DNA of 64,000 nt from Chimaeribacter coloradensis (lineage in GTDB: Bacteria > Pseudomonadota > Gammaproteobacteria > Enterobacterales > Enterobacteriaceae), in NCBI RefSeq assembly GCF_002858715.1, contig NZ_PJZH01000014.1:1-64000 (forward strand), in the 5' to 3' direction. Below the pieces are notes generated by a model that did not search any database, had not been told where the DNA came from, and was given only the letters and a program-made list of their open reading frames with translations. Position numbers and translations under genes: made by a program. Shown piece by piece: positions 18,400 to 28,698 of this stretch; within the stretch, counting starts at the first letter, position 1, and each line of letters begins with the position of its first letter.

Positions 18400-18899
18400 A
18401 AACGGTTAAAGGGCGGCGCGTAGCGGATAAGCCCGGCGGCATTCGCCAGGGCCTGTTCCGCCAGCGGGTAGATCTGAAAGGCGGCTTCCGCTCCCGGCCA
18501 CGGGCAGTGCAGTTGATGCGCGGCGGCCGGGGTGAACCCCAGGCGGCCGTACCAGGCCGGATCGCCCAATGTCACGACCGCGGCGTAACCAAATTCATTC
18601 AGCGCATCCAGCCCCTCATACACCAGTTTGGTGCCGATGCCTTGCCGGCGCAGCGCTTCATCCACTGCGAGAGGTGCCAGCCCTACCCACTGCCGATCCT
18701 CCCCGGCGACATCCACCGGGCTGAATGCTGCATAGCCCACTACCCGGCCTTCATCATCGGTAGCGACGATACCCAGGGTTAACAAACCATCTTCACGCAG
18801 CTGCTGTACCAGGGAGGCCTCATCGTTACGGCCAAAGGCACGGCGTAACAGACTGTCGATGCCGGCAGCATCCACCGGGATTTCCACACGAATTAACAT
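18396..18899 (-). CDS. yhbS: YhbS, GNAT-family N-acetyltransferase
   Basis: 167 residues, equal to E. coli YhbS. One GNAT domain with the acetyl-CoA loop [11 protein letters not shown] (motif A) preceded by WVGLAPLAV. Substrate is not established here. Its start overlaps the end of ubiT by 7 bp, so both are co-transcribed and probably translationally coupled. Confidence 0.92.
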   Translation of the reverse strand: MLIRVEIPVDAAGIDSLLRRAFGRNDEASLVQQLREDGLLTLGIVATDDEGRVVGYAAFSPVDVAGEDRQWVGLAPLAVDEALRRQGIGTKLVYEGLDALNEFGYAAVVTLGDPAWYGRLGFTPAAAHQLHCPWPGAEAAFQIYPLAEQALANAAGLIRYAPPFNRF

Positions 18900-19420
18900 A
18901 ATTCACCTGCACGGGAAAAGGTAACCGTGTCCTGTTGCAGTCCGGCTTCGATAAAATCGGCCAGTTGGGTCAGACCCTGCCGTAACAGAGGCGGCAGCGT
19001 CTCCAGATCCGCGGCGTCCATCAGGTTTTTCACATACAGACCCAGTTCGGTATCACCCTCAATGCGCAAGCGGCGTTGAAAGAAAAGCGTGTCCGGGTCA
19101 CGGCGGCGGGCCGCGATGAGGATCAGGTCATTGGCTTCAGCGCTGAACCGGACATCCGGCGTGGCCGTTGCGCAAATTCGCAGGCGATCATTTTCAACGG
19201 TGACATACCAGCGCAGGCCCAGGTCCCGCACCTCGACCTCCAGCCAGCGGGATGCCAGGAAGGCCAGCTCCCCATCAGCCAGCGCCTGCCGGAATTGCCA
19301 GTGCAACAGCTGCTGTAAAACCTGTCGTTGCAGAGCAAACGGCATAAAGGTTAACGGTAGGCGCAGCAGCGACGGCCCCTGCCGCACAAGGCGTGCTCGT
19401 AATTGCTCCAACACTGGCAT
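18893..19420 (-). CDS. ubiT: UbiT, O2-independent ubiquinone biosynthesis accessory factor (SCP2 domain)
   Basis: 175 residues (E. coli YhbT 174). SCP2-like lipid-binding domain across residues about 45-145. Family knowledge: UbiT, UbiU and UbiV allow ubiquinone to be made without oxygen; UbiT is thought to present the prenylated intermediate to the hydroxylation machinery. Divergent from ubiU across 231 bp, as in E. coli, which supports the assignment. Confidence 0.93.
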   Translation of the reverse strand: MPVLEQLRARLVRQGPSLLRLPLTFMPFALQRQVLQQLLHWQFRQALADGELAFLASRWLEVEVRDLGLRWYVTVENDRLRICATATPDVRFSAEANDLILIAARRRDPDTLFFQRRLRIEGDTELGLYVKNLMDAADLETLPPLLRQGLTQLADFIEAGLQQDTVTFSRAGELC

Positions 19421-19651
19421 TTACTCCTCTGGTAAAGACTGGCGTTATTTTGCCACATCGGGATACAGGTTCAGCGCGCGGTATCAATAAATTTTGCACC
19501 AGAACGCAGGTGTGTACAGCGGAAATTATTCATCAGCTTATTAACAACCCGACAGAAACTGCCTCAAATCAATACATCACGCGGTCAGGTTGCCTAAAAT
19601 CGCCGGCTGTTACGTCATCACCCATCAGGGTGGGTCTGCCGGGAATATACT

Positions 19652-20647
19652 ATGGAGTTACTTTGCCCTGCTGGCAATCTGCCGGCGCTGAAAGCTGCGA
19701 TCGAACAGGGGGCTGATGCGGTTTACATCGGCCTGAAAGATGATACTAATGCCCGCCATTTTGCCGGGCTTAACTTCACCGAGAAGAAATTACAGGAAGC
19801 GGTCAGCATCGTGCACCGCCACCGCCGTAAGCTGCATATCGCTATCAACACCTTTGCGCACCCGATAGGGTTTGAGCGTTGGCAGCGCGCCGTGGATATG
19901 GCGGCGTACTGCGGCGCAGATGCCCTGATCCTGGCTGACATTGCGATGCTGGAGTACGCCGCCCAGCGCTACCCCCAGCTGGAGCGCCATCTCTCCGTGC
20001 AGGCGTCCGCCACGAATGAACAGGCCATCGCCTTCTATCACCGGAATTTTGGCATCAGCCGGGTTGTGCTGCCGCGGGTATTGTCGATGCATCAGGTCAA
20101 TCAGCTGGCGCGCAGCAGCCCGGTGCCGCTGGAAGTCTTTGCGTTCGGCAGTTTGTGCATTATGGCGGAAGGCCGCTGCTACCTCTCCTCTTACCTGACC
20201 GGTGAATCGCCGAATACTGTGGGTGCCTGCTCACCGGCGCGTTTTGTGCGCTGGCAACAGACGCCGCAGGGCATGGAGTCACGACTGAATGAGGTACTGA
20301 TTGACCGCTATGCCCCCGGCGAAAATGCCGGTTACCCGACCCTGTGCAAAGGCCGCTATCACGTCGGGGAGTCGCTGTATCATGCCCTTGAGGAGCCCAC
20401 CAGCCTGAATACGCTGGCGCTGCTGCCGGCCCTGATGGCGGCAAATATCGCCTCTGTGAAAATTGAAGGCCGCCAGCGCAGCCCGGCCTATGTCAGCGAA
20501 GTGACGCGCATCTGGCGGCAGGCGATTGATCTCTGCCGGGCCAACCCTGACAGCTTTGTTCCCCACCCCGCCTGGATGGCTGCGCTGGGCAGCCTGTCTG
20601 AGGGGACGCAGACCACGCTGGGTGCTTACCATCGTCAATGGCAATAG
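19652..20647 (+). CDS. ubiU: UbiU, O2-independent ubiquinone hydroxylation protein (U32 family, Fe-S)
   Basis: 331 residues, as in E. coli YhbU. U32-peptidase-like fold beginning MELLCPAGNLPALKAA. Cys169, Cys176, Cys193 and Cys232 match the four reported 4Fe-4S ligands by number. Works as a heterodimer with UbiV to hydroxylate the ubiquinone ring anaerobically. Followed after 12 bp by ubiV. There is no recognisable ideal Shine-Dalgarno before the ATG ('gggaatatactATG'). Confidence 0.95.
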   Translation: MELLCPAGNLPALKAAIEQGADAVYIGLKDDTNARHFAGLNFTEKKLQEAVSIVHRHRRKLHIAINTFAHPIGFERWQRAVDMAAYCGADALILADIAMLEYAAQRYPQLERHLSVQASATNEQAIAFYHRNFGISRVVLPRVLSMHQVNQLARSSPVPLEVFAFGSLCIMAEGRCYLSSYLTGESPNTVGACSPARFVRWQQTPQGMESRLNEVLIDRYAPGENAGYPTLCKGRYHVGESLYHALEEPTSLNTLALLPALMAANIASVKIEGRQRSPAYVSEVTRIWRQAIDLCRANPDSFVPHPAWMAALGSLSEGTQTTLGAYHRQWQ

Positions 20648-20659
20648 AGGAAAAGGGTC

Positions 20660-21544
20660 ATGAAATATGCATTAGGTGCCATTCAATACTATTGGCCAAA
20701 ACAGAGCGTGGAGGCATTTTACCAGGCTGCCGTTGAGAGCAGCATTGAGATTATCTATCTGGGCGAGACGGTATGCAGCAAGCGCCGGGCGCTGAAAGCG
20801 CAGGACTGGCTGGCACTGGCCAGGATGCTGGCAGACGCCGGCAAACAGTGTGTGCTGTCTACACTGGCACTGGTTCAGGCCCCTTCAGAGCTGACAGAGG
20901 TGAGGCGGTATGTTGAAAATGGGGCATTTTTGCTGGAGGCCAACGATCTGGCGGCAGTGAATATGGCGGCGGAGCAGCATCTGCCGTTTGTGGCGGGCCA
21001 TGCGCTGAACGGCTACAACGCCTATACCCTGCGCATGCTGCACCGGCAGGGCATGGTGCGCTGGTGTATGCCGGTGGAGCTTTCCCGTGACTGGCTGGCT
21101 GCTCTGCTTGAGCAGTGTGATGCGTTGGGGCTGCGAGGAAAATTTGAAGTTGAGGTGCTGGGTTACGGTTACCTGCCGCTGGCCTACTCCGCCCGCTGCT
21201 TTACCGCGCGTTCTGAGAACCGCGCCAAGGATGAGTGCGAAACCTGCTGTATCCGTTACCCCACCGGGCGGCCCGTGTATTCGCAGGAGCAACAGCAGGT
21301 CTTTGTGCTGAACGGCATCCAGACGCAGAGTGGTTATTGCTACAACCTGGGCAATGCGCTGGCCGGGATGAAGGATCTGGTGGATATCGTCCGGCTTTCT
21401 CCCTCCTCGGTGGACGATCTGGTCATGGTTGAGCATTTCCGTGCCAATGAGCAGGGAGAGGTGCCGCTGGCTGTTGCCAACCAGGCGGAATGCAACGGTT
21501 ACTGGTACCGCGTAGCCGGGCTGGCGCAGGTAGAACAGGGGTAG
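20660..21544 (+). CDS. ubiV: UbiV, O2-independent ubiquinone hydroxylation protein (U32 family, Fe-S)
   Basis: 294 residues (E. coli YhbV 292). Starts MKYALGAIQYYWPK; GAGGAAAAGGG upstream. Cys39, Cys180, Cys193 and Cys197 (in ECETCC) correspond to the reported Fe-S ligands. Partner of UbiU; the two genes form one operon. No terminator is evident before yhbW. Confidence 0.95.
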   Translation: MKYALGAIQYYWPKQSVEAFYQAAVESSIEIIYLGETVCSKRRALKAQDWLALARMLADAGKQCVLSTLALVQAPSELTEVRRYVENGAFLLEANDLAAVNMAAEQHLPFVAGHALNGYNAYTLRMLHRQGMVRWCMPVELSRDWLAALLEQCDALGLRGKFEVEVLGYGYLPLAYSARCFTARSENRAKDECETCCIRYPTGRPVYSQEQQQVFVLNGIQTQSGYCYNLGNALAGMKDLVDIVRLSPSSVDDLVMVEHFRANEQGEVPLAVANQAECNGYWYRVAGLAQVEQG

Positions 21545-21688
21545 CCGGCGTTCTCCCGGCAACGCATGCCACAGCGATCATGCAGGGCAATAGCGCACAT
21601 TCCCCTTAGGCAAGAAGCGTGGGAATGCGCAATACTCAGGTTTATCATTAGCTGGCGAGCTATTTCGCCACTGTATAAAACGTGGGTA

Positions 21689-22771
21689 ATGACTATGTCT
21701 CATTCAAAGACCGTGTCCGAATCGAATACTGTGTCCCAACAAGCACCGTCCCAGCCGCAGACTGTTCCCCTGTCAGTGCTGGATCTGGCACCGGTGCCGC
21801 AGGGTCTGCGTCCGGCTGACGCCTTCCGCCACTCTCTCGATCTGGCGCAACACGCTGAAAAGTGGGGTTACCAGCGCTACTGGCTGGCAGAGCATCACAA
21901 TATGACCGGTATCGCCAGCGCAGCGACCTCTGTGCTGATCGGCCATCTTGCCGGCGGCACGAAGACCATCCGCCTCGGCTCTGGCGGCGTGATGCTGCCG
22001 AACCACTCTCCGCTGGTGATTGCTGAGCAGTTCGGCACGCTGGCCACGCTCTACCCTGACCGGATCGATCTGGGTCTGGGCCGTGCGCCGGGCACCGATC
22101 AGCGCACCATGATCGCCCTGCGCCGACACCTTTCCGGTGAAGTGGACAACTTCCCGCAGGATGTGCAGGAGTTGCAGCACTATTTTGCCGATGCCCAGCC
22201 GGGACAGCCGGTGCAGGCGGTACCGGGCCAGGGGTTGCATGTGCCGATCTGGCTGCTTGGATCCAGCCTTTACAGCGCGCAGCTGGCGGCCGCCCTCGGC
22301 CTGCCGTTTGCCTTCGCGTCCCACTTTGCCCCGGACATGCTGTACCAGGCGCTGGCGGTCTATCGCAGCCACTACAAACCGTCAGAACGCTGGCCAACGC
22401 CGTACGCGATGGTCTGTGTGAATGCGATTGCCGCGGATACGACGGAAGAGGCGCAACGGATGTTCACCTCTAACCAGCAACAGTTTATTAATCTCCGTCG
22501 TGGCCACCCCGGCCCGTTGCCGGCACCGGTAGATGACATCACCAGCCTGTGGTCTCCGGCCGAGCGTTACGGCGTGGAACAGTCACTGCGGATGTCCGTG
22601 GTCGGGGATAAAAACAGCATCCGTCACGGCCTTCAGGCGCTGTTACGTGAGACGGAAGCGGATGAGCTGATGATCAACGGCCAGATCTACGATCATCAGG
22701 CGCGTTTACGCTCGTTTGAAATTGTGTCGCAGGTTCAGCAGGATCTGGTAAAAGAACCGCGCATACGCTGA
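21689..22771 (+). CDS. yhbW: YhbW, luciferase-like flavin monooxygenase family protein
   Basis: 360 residues from this start (E. coli about 335). The open frame runs back to 21566, but homology begins at [18 protein letters not shown], so ATG 21689 or 21695 is chosen; both have only a GTGGG upstream. The first about 25 residues are a Ser/Gln-rich extension absent from E. coli. Recognisable: [19 protein letters not shown] and the [14 protein letters not shown] phosphate-binding region of bacterial-luciferase-type enzymes. Substrate unknown. E. coli has mtr between yhbW and deaD; it is absent here. Confidence 0.88.
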   Translation: MTMSHSKTVSESNTVSQQAPSQPQTVPLSVLDLAPVPQGLRPADAFRHSLDLAQHAEKWGYQRYWLAEHHNMTGIASAATSVLIGHLAGGTKTIRLGSGGVMLPNHSPLVIAEQFGTLATLYPDRIDLGLGRAPGTDQRTMIALRRHLSGEVDNFPQDVQELQHYFADAQPGQPVQAVPGQGLHVPIWLLGSSLYSAQLAAALGLPFAFASHFAPDMLYQALAVYRSHYKPSERWPTPYAMVCVNAIAADTTEEAQRMFTSNQQQFINLRRGHPGPLPAPVDDITSLWSPAERYGVEQSLRMSVVGDKNSIRHGLQALLRETEADELMINGQIYDHQARLRSFEIVSQVQQDLVKEPRIR

Positions 22772-22790
22772 TTTCCAGAATCTCAGGCAA

Positions 22791-22820
22791 AAAAAAACCA
22801 GCCCGGAGGCTGGTTTTTTT
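22791..22820. terminator. Bidirectional terminator between yhbW and deaD
   Basis: A7-ACCAGCC-CGGA-GGCTGGT-T7: the A-run and T-run allow use on both strands, between the convergent yhbW and deaD. Confidence 0.92.
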
Positions 22821-22833
22821 AGGTCGCTAGCGC

Positions 22834-24738
22834 TTATGCATCGCCAAAACGACGTGGGGCACGCTGGCCGTCACGGTTACCTGCCGGACGACGCTCACCG
22901 CCTTCACGACGTTCACCGTTGAACGAACGCGGAGGACGGGCACCGCCTTCGCGACGCTCACCGCCGAAAGAACGGCCACGGCCGCCTTCACGACGATCGC
23001 CTGCCGGTGCGCCACCTTCACGACGCTCACGACGCGGCTGCGGCTGTGCGTCACCTAACAGCTGCATGTTCAGCGGCTTGTTGAGGATACGGGTGCGGGT
23101 GAAGTGCGACAGCAGATCGCCCGGCATGCCTTTCGGCAGCTCAATCGTGGAGTGGGTAGCAAACAGCTTGATGTTACCGATGTAACGGCTGCTGATGTCG
23201 CCTTCGTTAGCGATAGCGCCCACGATATGACGTACTTCAACACCGTCATCACGGCCCACTTCGATACGGTACAGCTCCATATCACCCACATCACGGCGCT
23301 CACGACGCGGACGGTCACCATCACGCGCGTCACGGCGATCGCCACGATCCGGACGGTCACCACGGCGATCGTCACGATCGCTGAACTCACGGCGCGGACG
23401 CGGCTTGAAGGCCGGCTCCGGCGGCAGAATCAGCGGACGTTCGCCCTGTGCCATTTTCAGCAGTGCGGCGGCCAGGGTTTCGATCTCCAGCTCTTCTTCC
23501 GGCTGCAGTTTAGACAGCAGTGCGCGGTACATGTCCAGATCGCTGCTTTCCAGCTGCTGTTGCACTTTCGCTGCAAACTTAGCCAGACGACGCTGACCCA
23601 GCAGTTCTGCATTTGGCAGTTCTACTTCAGGGATAGTCAGCTTCATGGTGCGCTCGATATTGCGCAGCAGACGGCGTTCGCGGTTTTCCACGAACAGCAG
23701 TGCGCGACCCGCGCGGCCTGCACGGCCGGTACGGCCGATACGGTGCACGTAGGATTCGGAATCCATCGGAATATCGTAGTTCACAACCAGGCTGATGCGT
23801 TCAACGTCCAGGCCACGGGCCGCAACGTCGGTCGCGATCAGGATGTCCAGGCGGCCGTCTTTCAGGCGCTCCAGCGTCTGCTCACGCAGCGCCTGGTTCA
23901 TGTCGCCGTTCAGGGCAGCACTGTTATAACCATTGCGCTCCAGTGCTTCTGCCACTTCCAGGGTCGCATTCTTGGTACGGACGAAGATGATCGCCGCATC
24001 AAAATCTTCTGCTTCCAGGAAACGAACCAGTGCTTCATTTTTACGCATACCTGACACAGTCCAGTAGCTCTGGCTGATGTCCGGACGGGTCGTCATGCTG
24101 GACTGAATGCGCACTTCCTGCGGGTCGTTCATGAAACGACGGGTAATGCGACGAATCGCTTCCGGCATGGTGGCAGAGAACAGCGCGGTCTGATGGTCAG
24201 CCGGGATCTGCGCCATGATGGTTTCAACGTCTTCGATGAAGCCCATACGCAGCATTTCGTCAGCTTCATCCAGTACCAGACCGCTCAGGTTGGAGAGGTC
24301 AAGCGTACCGCGTTTCAGGTGGTCCAGCAGACGGCCCGGGGTACCCACAACAATCTGTGGGCCCTGACGCAGGGCGCGCAGCTGCACGTCATAACGCTGG
24401 CCGCCGTACAGTGCAACAACGTTTACGCCGTGCATATGTTTAGAGAAATCGGTCATTGCTTCAGCAACCTGAACCGCCAGCTCACGGGTCGGTGCCAATA
24501 CCAGGATCTGAGGTGCTTTCAGATCGGCTTTCAGGTTGTGCAGCAGAGGCAGCGAGAATGCTGCAGTTTTACCGCTACCGGTCTGTGCCATGCCCAGCAC
24601 ATCACGGCCGTTCAACAGGTGAGGAATACACTCAGCCTGGATCGGTGACGGTTTTTCGTAGCCCAGATCGTTCAGGGCGGAGATGATCGGAGCAGACAGC
24701 CCCAGGTCAGCGAAAGAGGTTTCAAACTCAGTAGTCAT
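22834..24738 (-). CDS. deaD: DeaD/CsdA, cold-shock DEAD-box RNA helicase
   Basis: 634 residues from ATG 24738, chosen because homologues begin just here (MxxEFETxFADLGL) and GAGG lies 8 bases upstream. Motifs: SPIQ (Q motif), AQTGSGKT 51-58, DEAD 157-160, SAT 188-190, HRIGRTGR in the second RecA domain, then a DbpA-like RNA-binding domain and an Arg/Gly/Glu-rich tail of GGERREGG units. Unwinds structured mRNA and rRNA, helps 50S assembly and mRNA decay at low temperature. Preceded by yrbN, which overlaps its start. Confidence 0.96.
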   Translation of the reverse strand: MTTEFETSFADLGLSAPIISALNDLGYEKPSPIQAECIPHLLNGRDVLGMAQTGSGKTAAFSLPLLHNLKADLKAPQILVLAPTRELAVQVAEAMTDFSKHMHGVNVVALYGGQRYDVQLRALRQGPQIVVGTPGRLLDHLKRGTLDLSNLSGLVLDEADEMLRMGFIEDVETIMAQIPADHQTALFSATMPEAIRRITRRFMNDPQEVRIQSSMTTRPDISQSYWTVSGMRKNEALVRFLEAEDFDAAIIFVRTKNATLEVAEALERNGYNSAALNGDMNQALREQTLERLKDGRLDILIATDVAARGLDVERISLVVNYDIPMDSESYVHRIGRTGRAGRAGRALLFVENRERRLLRNIERTMKLTIPEVELPNAELLGQRRLAKFAAKVQQQLESSDLDMYRALLSKLQPEEELEIETLAAALLKMAQGERPLILPPEPAFKPRPRREFSDRDDRRGDRPDRGDRRDARDGDRPRRERRDVGDMELYRIEVGRDDGVEVRHIVGAIANEGDISSRYIGNIKLFATHSTIELPKGMPGDLLSHFTRTRILNKPLNMQLLGDAQPQPRRERREGGAPAGDRREGGRGRSFGGERREGGARPPRSFNGERREGGERRPAGNRDGQRAPRRFGDA

Positions 24739-24808
24739 GTACACGTGCCTCATATGAGATGGCGGCCAGTCTACGTAACTCGTCGAGAAAATTTTCAGTC
24801 ATTTTCAT
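24728..24808 (-). CDS. yrbN: YrbN, 26-residue small protein overlapping the deaD start
   Basis: Short frame ATG 24808 to TGA 24728: [20 protein letters not shown] plus six residues (ARVHDY). A small gene yrbN of 26 residues is known at this place in E. coli, between nlpI and deaD. The stop lies 11 bp inside deaD in another frame, so ribosomes finishing yrbN could re-initiate on deaD. The ribosome site is weak; ATG at codon 3 is possible. Function unknown; the coupling is inference. Confidence 0.75.
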   Translation of the reverse strand: MKMTENFLDELRRLAAISYEARVHDY

Positions 24809-24850
24809 TGAAAAGTGTGAACCGGCTCAAAATAAATTTAATAAACGAAC

Positions 24851-24873
24851 AAAAAAGCCTCACCCGCTAAGGC
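24851..24873 (-). terminator. Probable terminator after nlpI
   Basis: On the minus strand GCCTTA-GCGGG-TGAGGC followed by T6. The stem has one G-U type pair, so moderate strength; some read-through into yrbN-deaD is plausible. Confidence 0.65.
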
Positions 24874-24922
24874 GATTGACGTTGGTGAAAACCAAAGTAA
24901 ATCAGGCTGATAGGTCCGTCAG

Positions 24923-25807
24923 CTATTGCTGGTCCGATTCTGATAGGTCGTCTTGCTCTTGGCCCAAAAGTGCCAATTCCAACAATGCGTAGCGGTGCTC
25001 AACAAAGTTATGGACATTGTTAGCAACCGTCAGCTTGAACAGTGCCGAAGCGCTGCTCTTGTCCCCCAGACTCAGGTAGTGTTTACCTAAATAGAAGTCA
25101 GTTTCACTGAGATGCTCAGCGAGCGAAGTGTTATCCGTTGCATCTGCCTTCAGGCGATCCATCAGCGTGTCTTCGCTAATGTTGCCCAGGTAGAATTCGA
25201 CAATATTCCATCCCCATTGCCCTCTGTCCGCTTTGTCGTACCGCTGTTCCAGCGACACCTCAGCCTGTTTGGGGTCGATTTCTCGTTCCACCAAATAAAG
25301 CCATAACGAACGGAAGGGATCATTTGGGTCGTCTTGATAAAACGCCTGCAGATCATCCTGCGCCAGGCGGTACCGGCCACCGTAATACAGTGCGATGCCC
25401 CTGTTTAAACGCGCGTAATTGTAAGTTGGATCAAGCTCTAATACAGAATCAAACGCTTCATAGGCAGCATCAAAATTGCCTGCCTGCGTTAAGTAAATGC
25501 CCAGGTAGTTGAAAACTTCCGGCATGTCGGGACGAATCGCCAGCGCCTGTGAAAAGTCGTTTCGCGCTAACGCCCGTAATCCAAGGCTATCATACAGCAC
25601 TCCACGCTCATATAACAACTGCGCACGCTCATCATCTGTCAATGCCCGGCTGGCAAGGATTTGTTCCATGCGTGCCAGAATGACTTCCTGCTGCAGCGTA
25701 GGCTGCAAAGGAATTGCCAGAACGTCGTCTTTACGCCAATCATTGTTGCTGCATCCTGCCAGCATAAGTGCTGTCGCAACATAACACCAGCGCAAGAAAG
25801 GCTTCAT
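24923..25807 (-). CDS. nlpI: NlpI, TPR-repeat outer-membrane lipoprotein
   Basis: 294 residues from ATG 25807, the E. coli length; the open frame extends further upstream without homology. Lipobox LAGC with Cys19. TPR repeats fill about 60-275 ([41 protein letters not shown] and so on). Role: adaptor that brings the protease Prc to peptidoglycan endopeptidases such as MepS and scaffolds wall enzymes. Follows pnp, as in E. coli. Confidence 0.96.
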   Translation of the reverse strand: MKPFLRWCYVATALMLAGCSNNDWRKDDVLAIPLQPTLQQEVILARMEQILASRALTDDERAQLLYERGVLYDSLGLRALARNDFSQALAIRPDMPEVFNYLGIYLTQAGNFDAAYEAFDSVLELDPTYNYARLNRGIALYYGGRYRLAQDDLQAFYQDDPNDPFRSLWLYLVEREIDPKQAEVSLEQRYDKADRGQWGWNIVEFYLGNISEDTLMDRLKADATDNTSLAEHLSETDFYLGKHYLSLGDKSSASALFKLTVANNVHNFVEHRYALLELALLGQEQDDLSESDQQ

Positions 25808-25890
25808 TTCCCACTCCCGAAGACAAACATTGGATGATCGTCCTGTCATCCGCTTGCTTAGCACAAAGGCTTCCTGCCCGCGCGATACGA

Positions 25891-25918
25891 ACAGCGCCCT
25901 GCCGCGGCAAGGCGCTGT
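25891..25918 (-). promoter_or_regulatory. Long hairpin between pnp and nlpI
   Basis: 28-bp near-perfect inverted repeat: ACAGCGCC / GGCGCTGT outside and TGCCGCGGCA inside, one C/A mismatch. No T-run, so more likely a 3'-end stabiliser or processing site for the pnp transcript than a terminator. Confidence 0.7.
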
Positions 25919-25934
25919 AAAACGGCATGTGACG

Positions 25935-28052
25935 TTATTCTGCCGCTGGTGCAGCCGCTTCCGGAGCCGGAGCCGTCGCTTCTTTAATGCTGAGACGTAC
26001 ACGTCCCTGGCGATCAACTTCCAGTACCTTAACCGGTACTTCCTGACCCATTTCCAGATAGTCGGTCACTTTCTCAACGCGCTTGTCAGCGATCTGAGAA
26101 ATATGCACCAGACCTTCTTTACCGCCGCCGATGGCCACGAAGGCACCGAAGTCAACGATACGGGTCACTTTGCCCTGGTAGATGCGGCCCACTTCGATTT
26201 CAGCCGTGATCTCTTCGATACGGCGAATCGCGTATTTGGCTTTCTCACCATCCGTTGCCGCAATCTTCACGGTGCCATCATCTTCGATTTCGATGGTGGT
26301 GCCGGTCTCTTCGGTCAACGCACGGATAACAGAGCCGCCTTTACCAATCACATCCTTGATTTTGTCAGGATTGATTTTAATGGTGTGGATACGTGGTGCG
26401 AACTCAGAGATATCACCGCGCGGCGTGCTGATCGCCTGCTCCATCACGCCCAGGATATGCAGACGCGCACCCTTAGCCTGATTCAGGGCAACCTGCATGA
26501 TCTCACGGGTAATGCCTTCGATTTTGATGTCCATCTGCAGCGCAGTGATACCTTCACGGCTACCGGCTACTTTGAAGTCCATATCGCCGAGGTGATCTTC
26601 GTCACCCAGGATGTCGGAGAGCACTACAAAGTTCTCACCCTCTTTCACCAGACCCATCGCGATGCCTGCAACCGCAGCCTTAATCGGCACGCCTGCATCC
26701 ATCAGCGCCAGGGAAGCACCACACACGGACGCCATAGAGGAGGAGCCGTTGGATTCGGTGATTTCAGATACCACACGTACGGTGTACGGGAAGGCATCCG
26801 CTTCCGGCATAACGGCCAGCACACCGCGTTTCGCCAGGCGGCCGTGGCCGATTTCGCGACGCTTCGGAGAACCTACCATGCCGGTCTCGCCTACGGAGTA
26901 CGGAGGGAAGTTATAGTGGAACAGGAAGTTATCTGTACGCTCGCCCATCAGCTCATCAAGGTTCTGAGCGTCACGTGCGGTACCCAGCGTGGCAGTCACC
27001 AGCGCCTGCGTTTCGCCACGGGTGAACAGCGCAGAACCGTGGGTACGCGGCAAGACACCGGTACGCACGTCCAGACCACGGATCATGTCTTTTTCACGGC
27101 CATCGATGCGCGGCTCGCCACGCAATACGCGGCTGCGAACAACATTTTTCTCAATGTTGCCCAGCATGTCCATGATTTCGCCGTCATCCAGCGACTCATC
27201 TTGTGCCAGCAGTGCAGCACGGACGTCCGCTTTAATCGCGTCAACCTGAGCATAACGCTCTTGTTTGTCAGTGATGCGGTATGCGTCGCCCAGGCGGGTC
27301 TCAGCCAGTTCCGCCACACGGGCGTACAGGGCTTCGTTCACCTGCTCCGGCTGCCAGTTCCATTTTGGTTTACCGGCTTCTGCAACCAGGGAGTTGATGT
27401 TCTCAATCACAACCTGCTGCTGCTCATGGCCAAAGACCACGGCACCCAGCATCTGATCTTCACTCAGCAGCTGCGCTTCAGATTCCACCATCAGCACTGC
27501 ACCCTGAGTACCGGCAACCACCAGGTCCAGTTTGCTTTGCTTGAGTTCATCAGCCGTCGGGTTCAGGACGTACTGGTCATTGATGTAACCAACGCGTGCA
27601 GCACCGATCGGGCCGTTGAACGGAATGCCAGACAGGCTCAGGGCCGCCGATGCACCGATCATCGCAACGATGTCCGGGTTAACCTGTGGGTTAACAGAGA
27701 CAACAGTCGCAATAACCTGCACTTCATTCAGGAAGCCTTCCGGGAACAGCGGGCGGATTGGGCGGTCAATCAGGCGTGAGGTCAGGGTTTCACCTTCGCT
27801 CGGGCGGCCTTCACGACGGAAGAAGCTGCCCGGGATGCGGCCTGCAGCGTAGGTACGTTCTTGATAGTTAACGGTCAGCGGGAAGAAGTCCTGGCCCGGC
27901 TTCGCTTTTTTGGCACCGACGACGGTGACGAAAACAGCGGTGTCGTCCATGCTCACCATGACGGCAGCCGTCGCCTGGCGGGCCATCATGCCGGTTTCCA
28001 GCGTCACGGTATGCTGGCCGTATTGGAATTTGCGTACGATCGGATTAAGCAA
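25935..28052 (-). CDS. pnp: Polynucleotide phosphorylase
   Basis: 705 residues from TTG 28052 (E. coli 711, also a TTG start before LNPIVRKF). GAAGGA lies 7 bases before this TTG but only 1-2 bases before an in-frame ATG at 28058, so TTG is preferred. Two RNase PH domains (about 1-210 and 310-540), a KH domain with the DVIGKGG loop (about 560) and a C-terminal S1 domain. Degrades RNA 3' to 5' by phosphorolysis; degradosome component. The leader upstream (28053-28307) is where RNase III and PNPase autoregulate it in E. coli. Confidence 0.96.
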   Translation of the reverse strand: MLNPIVRKFQYGQHTVTLETGMMARQATAAVMVSMDDTAVFVTVVGAKKAKPGQDFFPLTVNYQERTYAAGRIPGSFFRREGRPSEGETLTSRLIDRPIRPLFPEGFLNEVQVIATVVSVNPQVNPDIVAMIGASAALSLSGIPFNGPIGAARVGYINDQYVLNPTADELKQSKLDLVVAGTQGAVLMVESEAQLLSEDQMLGAVVFGHEQQQVVIENINSLVAEAGKPKWNWQPEQVNEALYARVAELAETRLGDAYRITDKQERYAQVDAIKADVRAALLAQDESLDDGEIMDMLGNIEKNVVRSRVLRGEPRIDGREKDMIRGLDVRTGVLPRTHGSALFTRGETQALVTATLGTARDAQNLDELMGERTDNFLFHYNFPPYSVGETGMVGSPKRREIGHGRLAKRGVLAVMPEADAFPYTVRVVSEITESNGSSSMASVCGASLALMDAGVPIKAAVAGIAMGLVKEGENFVVLSDILGDEDHLGDMDFKVAGSREGITALQMDIKIEGITREIMQVALNQAKGARLHILGVMEQAISTPRGDISEFAPRIHTIKINPDKIKDVIGKGGSVIRALTEETGTTIEIEDDGTVKIAATDGEKAKYAIRRIEEITAEIEVGRIYQGKVTRIVDFGAFVAIGGGKEGLVHISQIADKRVEKVTDYLEMGQEVPVKVLEVDRQGRVRLSIKEATAPAPEAAAPAAE

Positions 28053-28264
28053 AATCATATCCTTCTTTAAGACACAGCACCGCATTGGCGGCTTTGCGTC
28101 AGTAACTTACCGACCTTCACATTACATCCTCGCGACTAATGACAATCCTTATCTTTTCCACTGAAAGACAAAGCCTCTCATTAGCCGCGCGAACCTCTGT
28201 AGCGGAAGATCCTCTTTGGAAACAACGCCAATACCTTAGCGCGCTCTTGTGTTGCTTCCTAGAA

Positions 28265-28290
28265 TAAAGGGGCCAAATTTGGCCCCTTTA
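28265..28290 (-). terminator. Terminator between rpsO and pnp
   Basis: Perfect 26-bp palindrome TAAAGGGGCCAAA / TTTGGCCCCTTTA, followed by TTCT on the minus strand. Same place as the rpsO terminator t1 of E. coli, which lets part of transcription through into pnp. Confidence 0.85.
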
Positions 28291-28307
28291 CACTGAAACT
28301 CGCAGAC

Positions 28308-28577
28308 TTAGCGACGCAGACCCAGACGTTCAATCAGGCTGGTGTAGCGTGCAACATCTTTACGCTTCAGGTAGTCGAGCAGCTTACGACGCTGAGAAAC
28401 CATACGCAGCAGACCACGACGGCTGTGGTGATCTTTTTTGTGCTCTGCAAAGTGACCTTGCAGGTGGTTGATCTGAGCGGTCAGCAGAGCTACCTGAACT
28501 TCGGTAGAGCCGCTATCGTTAGCACCGCGACCGTAGTCGGCTACGATCTGTGCCTTAGCTTCAACGCTTAGAGACAT
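28308..28577 (-). CDS. rpsO: 30S ribosomal protein S15
   Basis: 89 residues, E. coli length, from ATG 28577 (the upstream in-frame extension has no homology). [18 protein letters not shown] through [20 protein letters not shown] to [10 protein letters not shown]. Binds 16S rRNA helix 22 and nucleates platform assembly; in E. coli it also represses its own mRNA by trapping a pseudoknot at the start site. Between truB and pnp in the nusA operon. Confidence 0.97.
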   Translation of the reverse strand: MSLSVEAKAQIVADYGRGANDSGSTEVQVALLTAQINHLQGHFAEHKKDHHSRRGLLRMVSQRRKLLDYLKRKDVARYTSLIERLGLRR

Positions 28578-28698
28578 GGTAATACTCCAGATTATAGATA
28601 AAAAATTACAGGTGCCGATCTCTAATTCAGCAACCCAATGCATAAGCTGCGCCATTCTACTCTTTGCCTTGGGTATTCGCAAGGTGAGCAGAAGTGGC

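Noticed and set aside
19421-19651. FNR box controlling ubiUV
   Set aside because: Only half-sites ATCAA (around 19493 and 19567) are seen; the partner TTGAT half is missing.
25830-27779. 649-codon plus-strand frame opposite pnp
   Set aside because: Antisense shadow of the conserved pnp frame; no homology, caused by codon bias. The same holds for 38576-39850 opposite ftsH and 59520-61106 opposite tamB.
28053-28307. Possible SraG small RNA opposite the pnp leader
   Set aside because: E. coli has a small RNA in this gap, but I see no clear plus-strand promoter and the palindrome gives only a weak plus-strand T-run.
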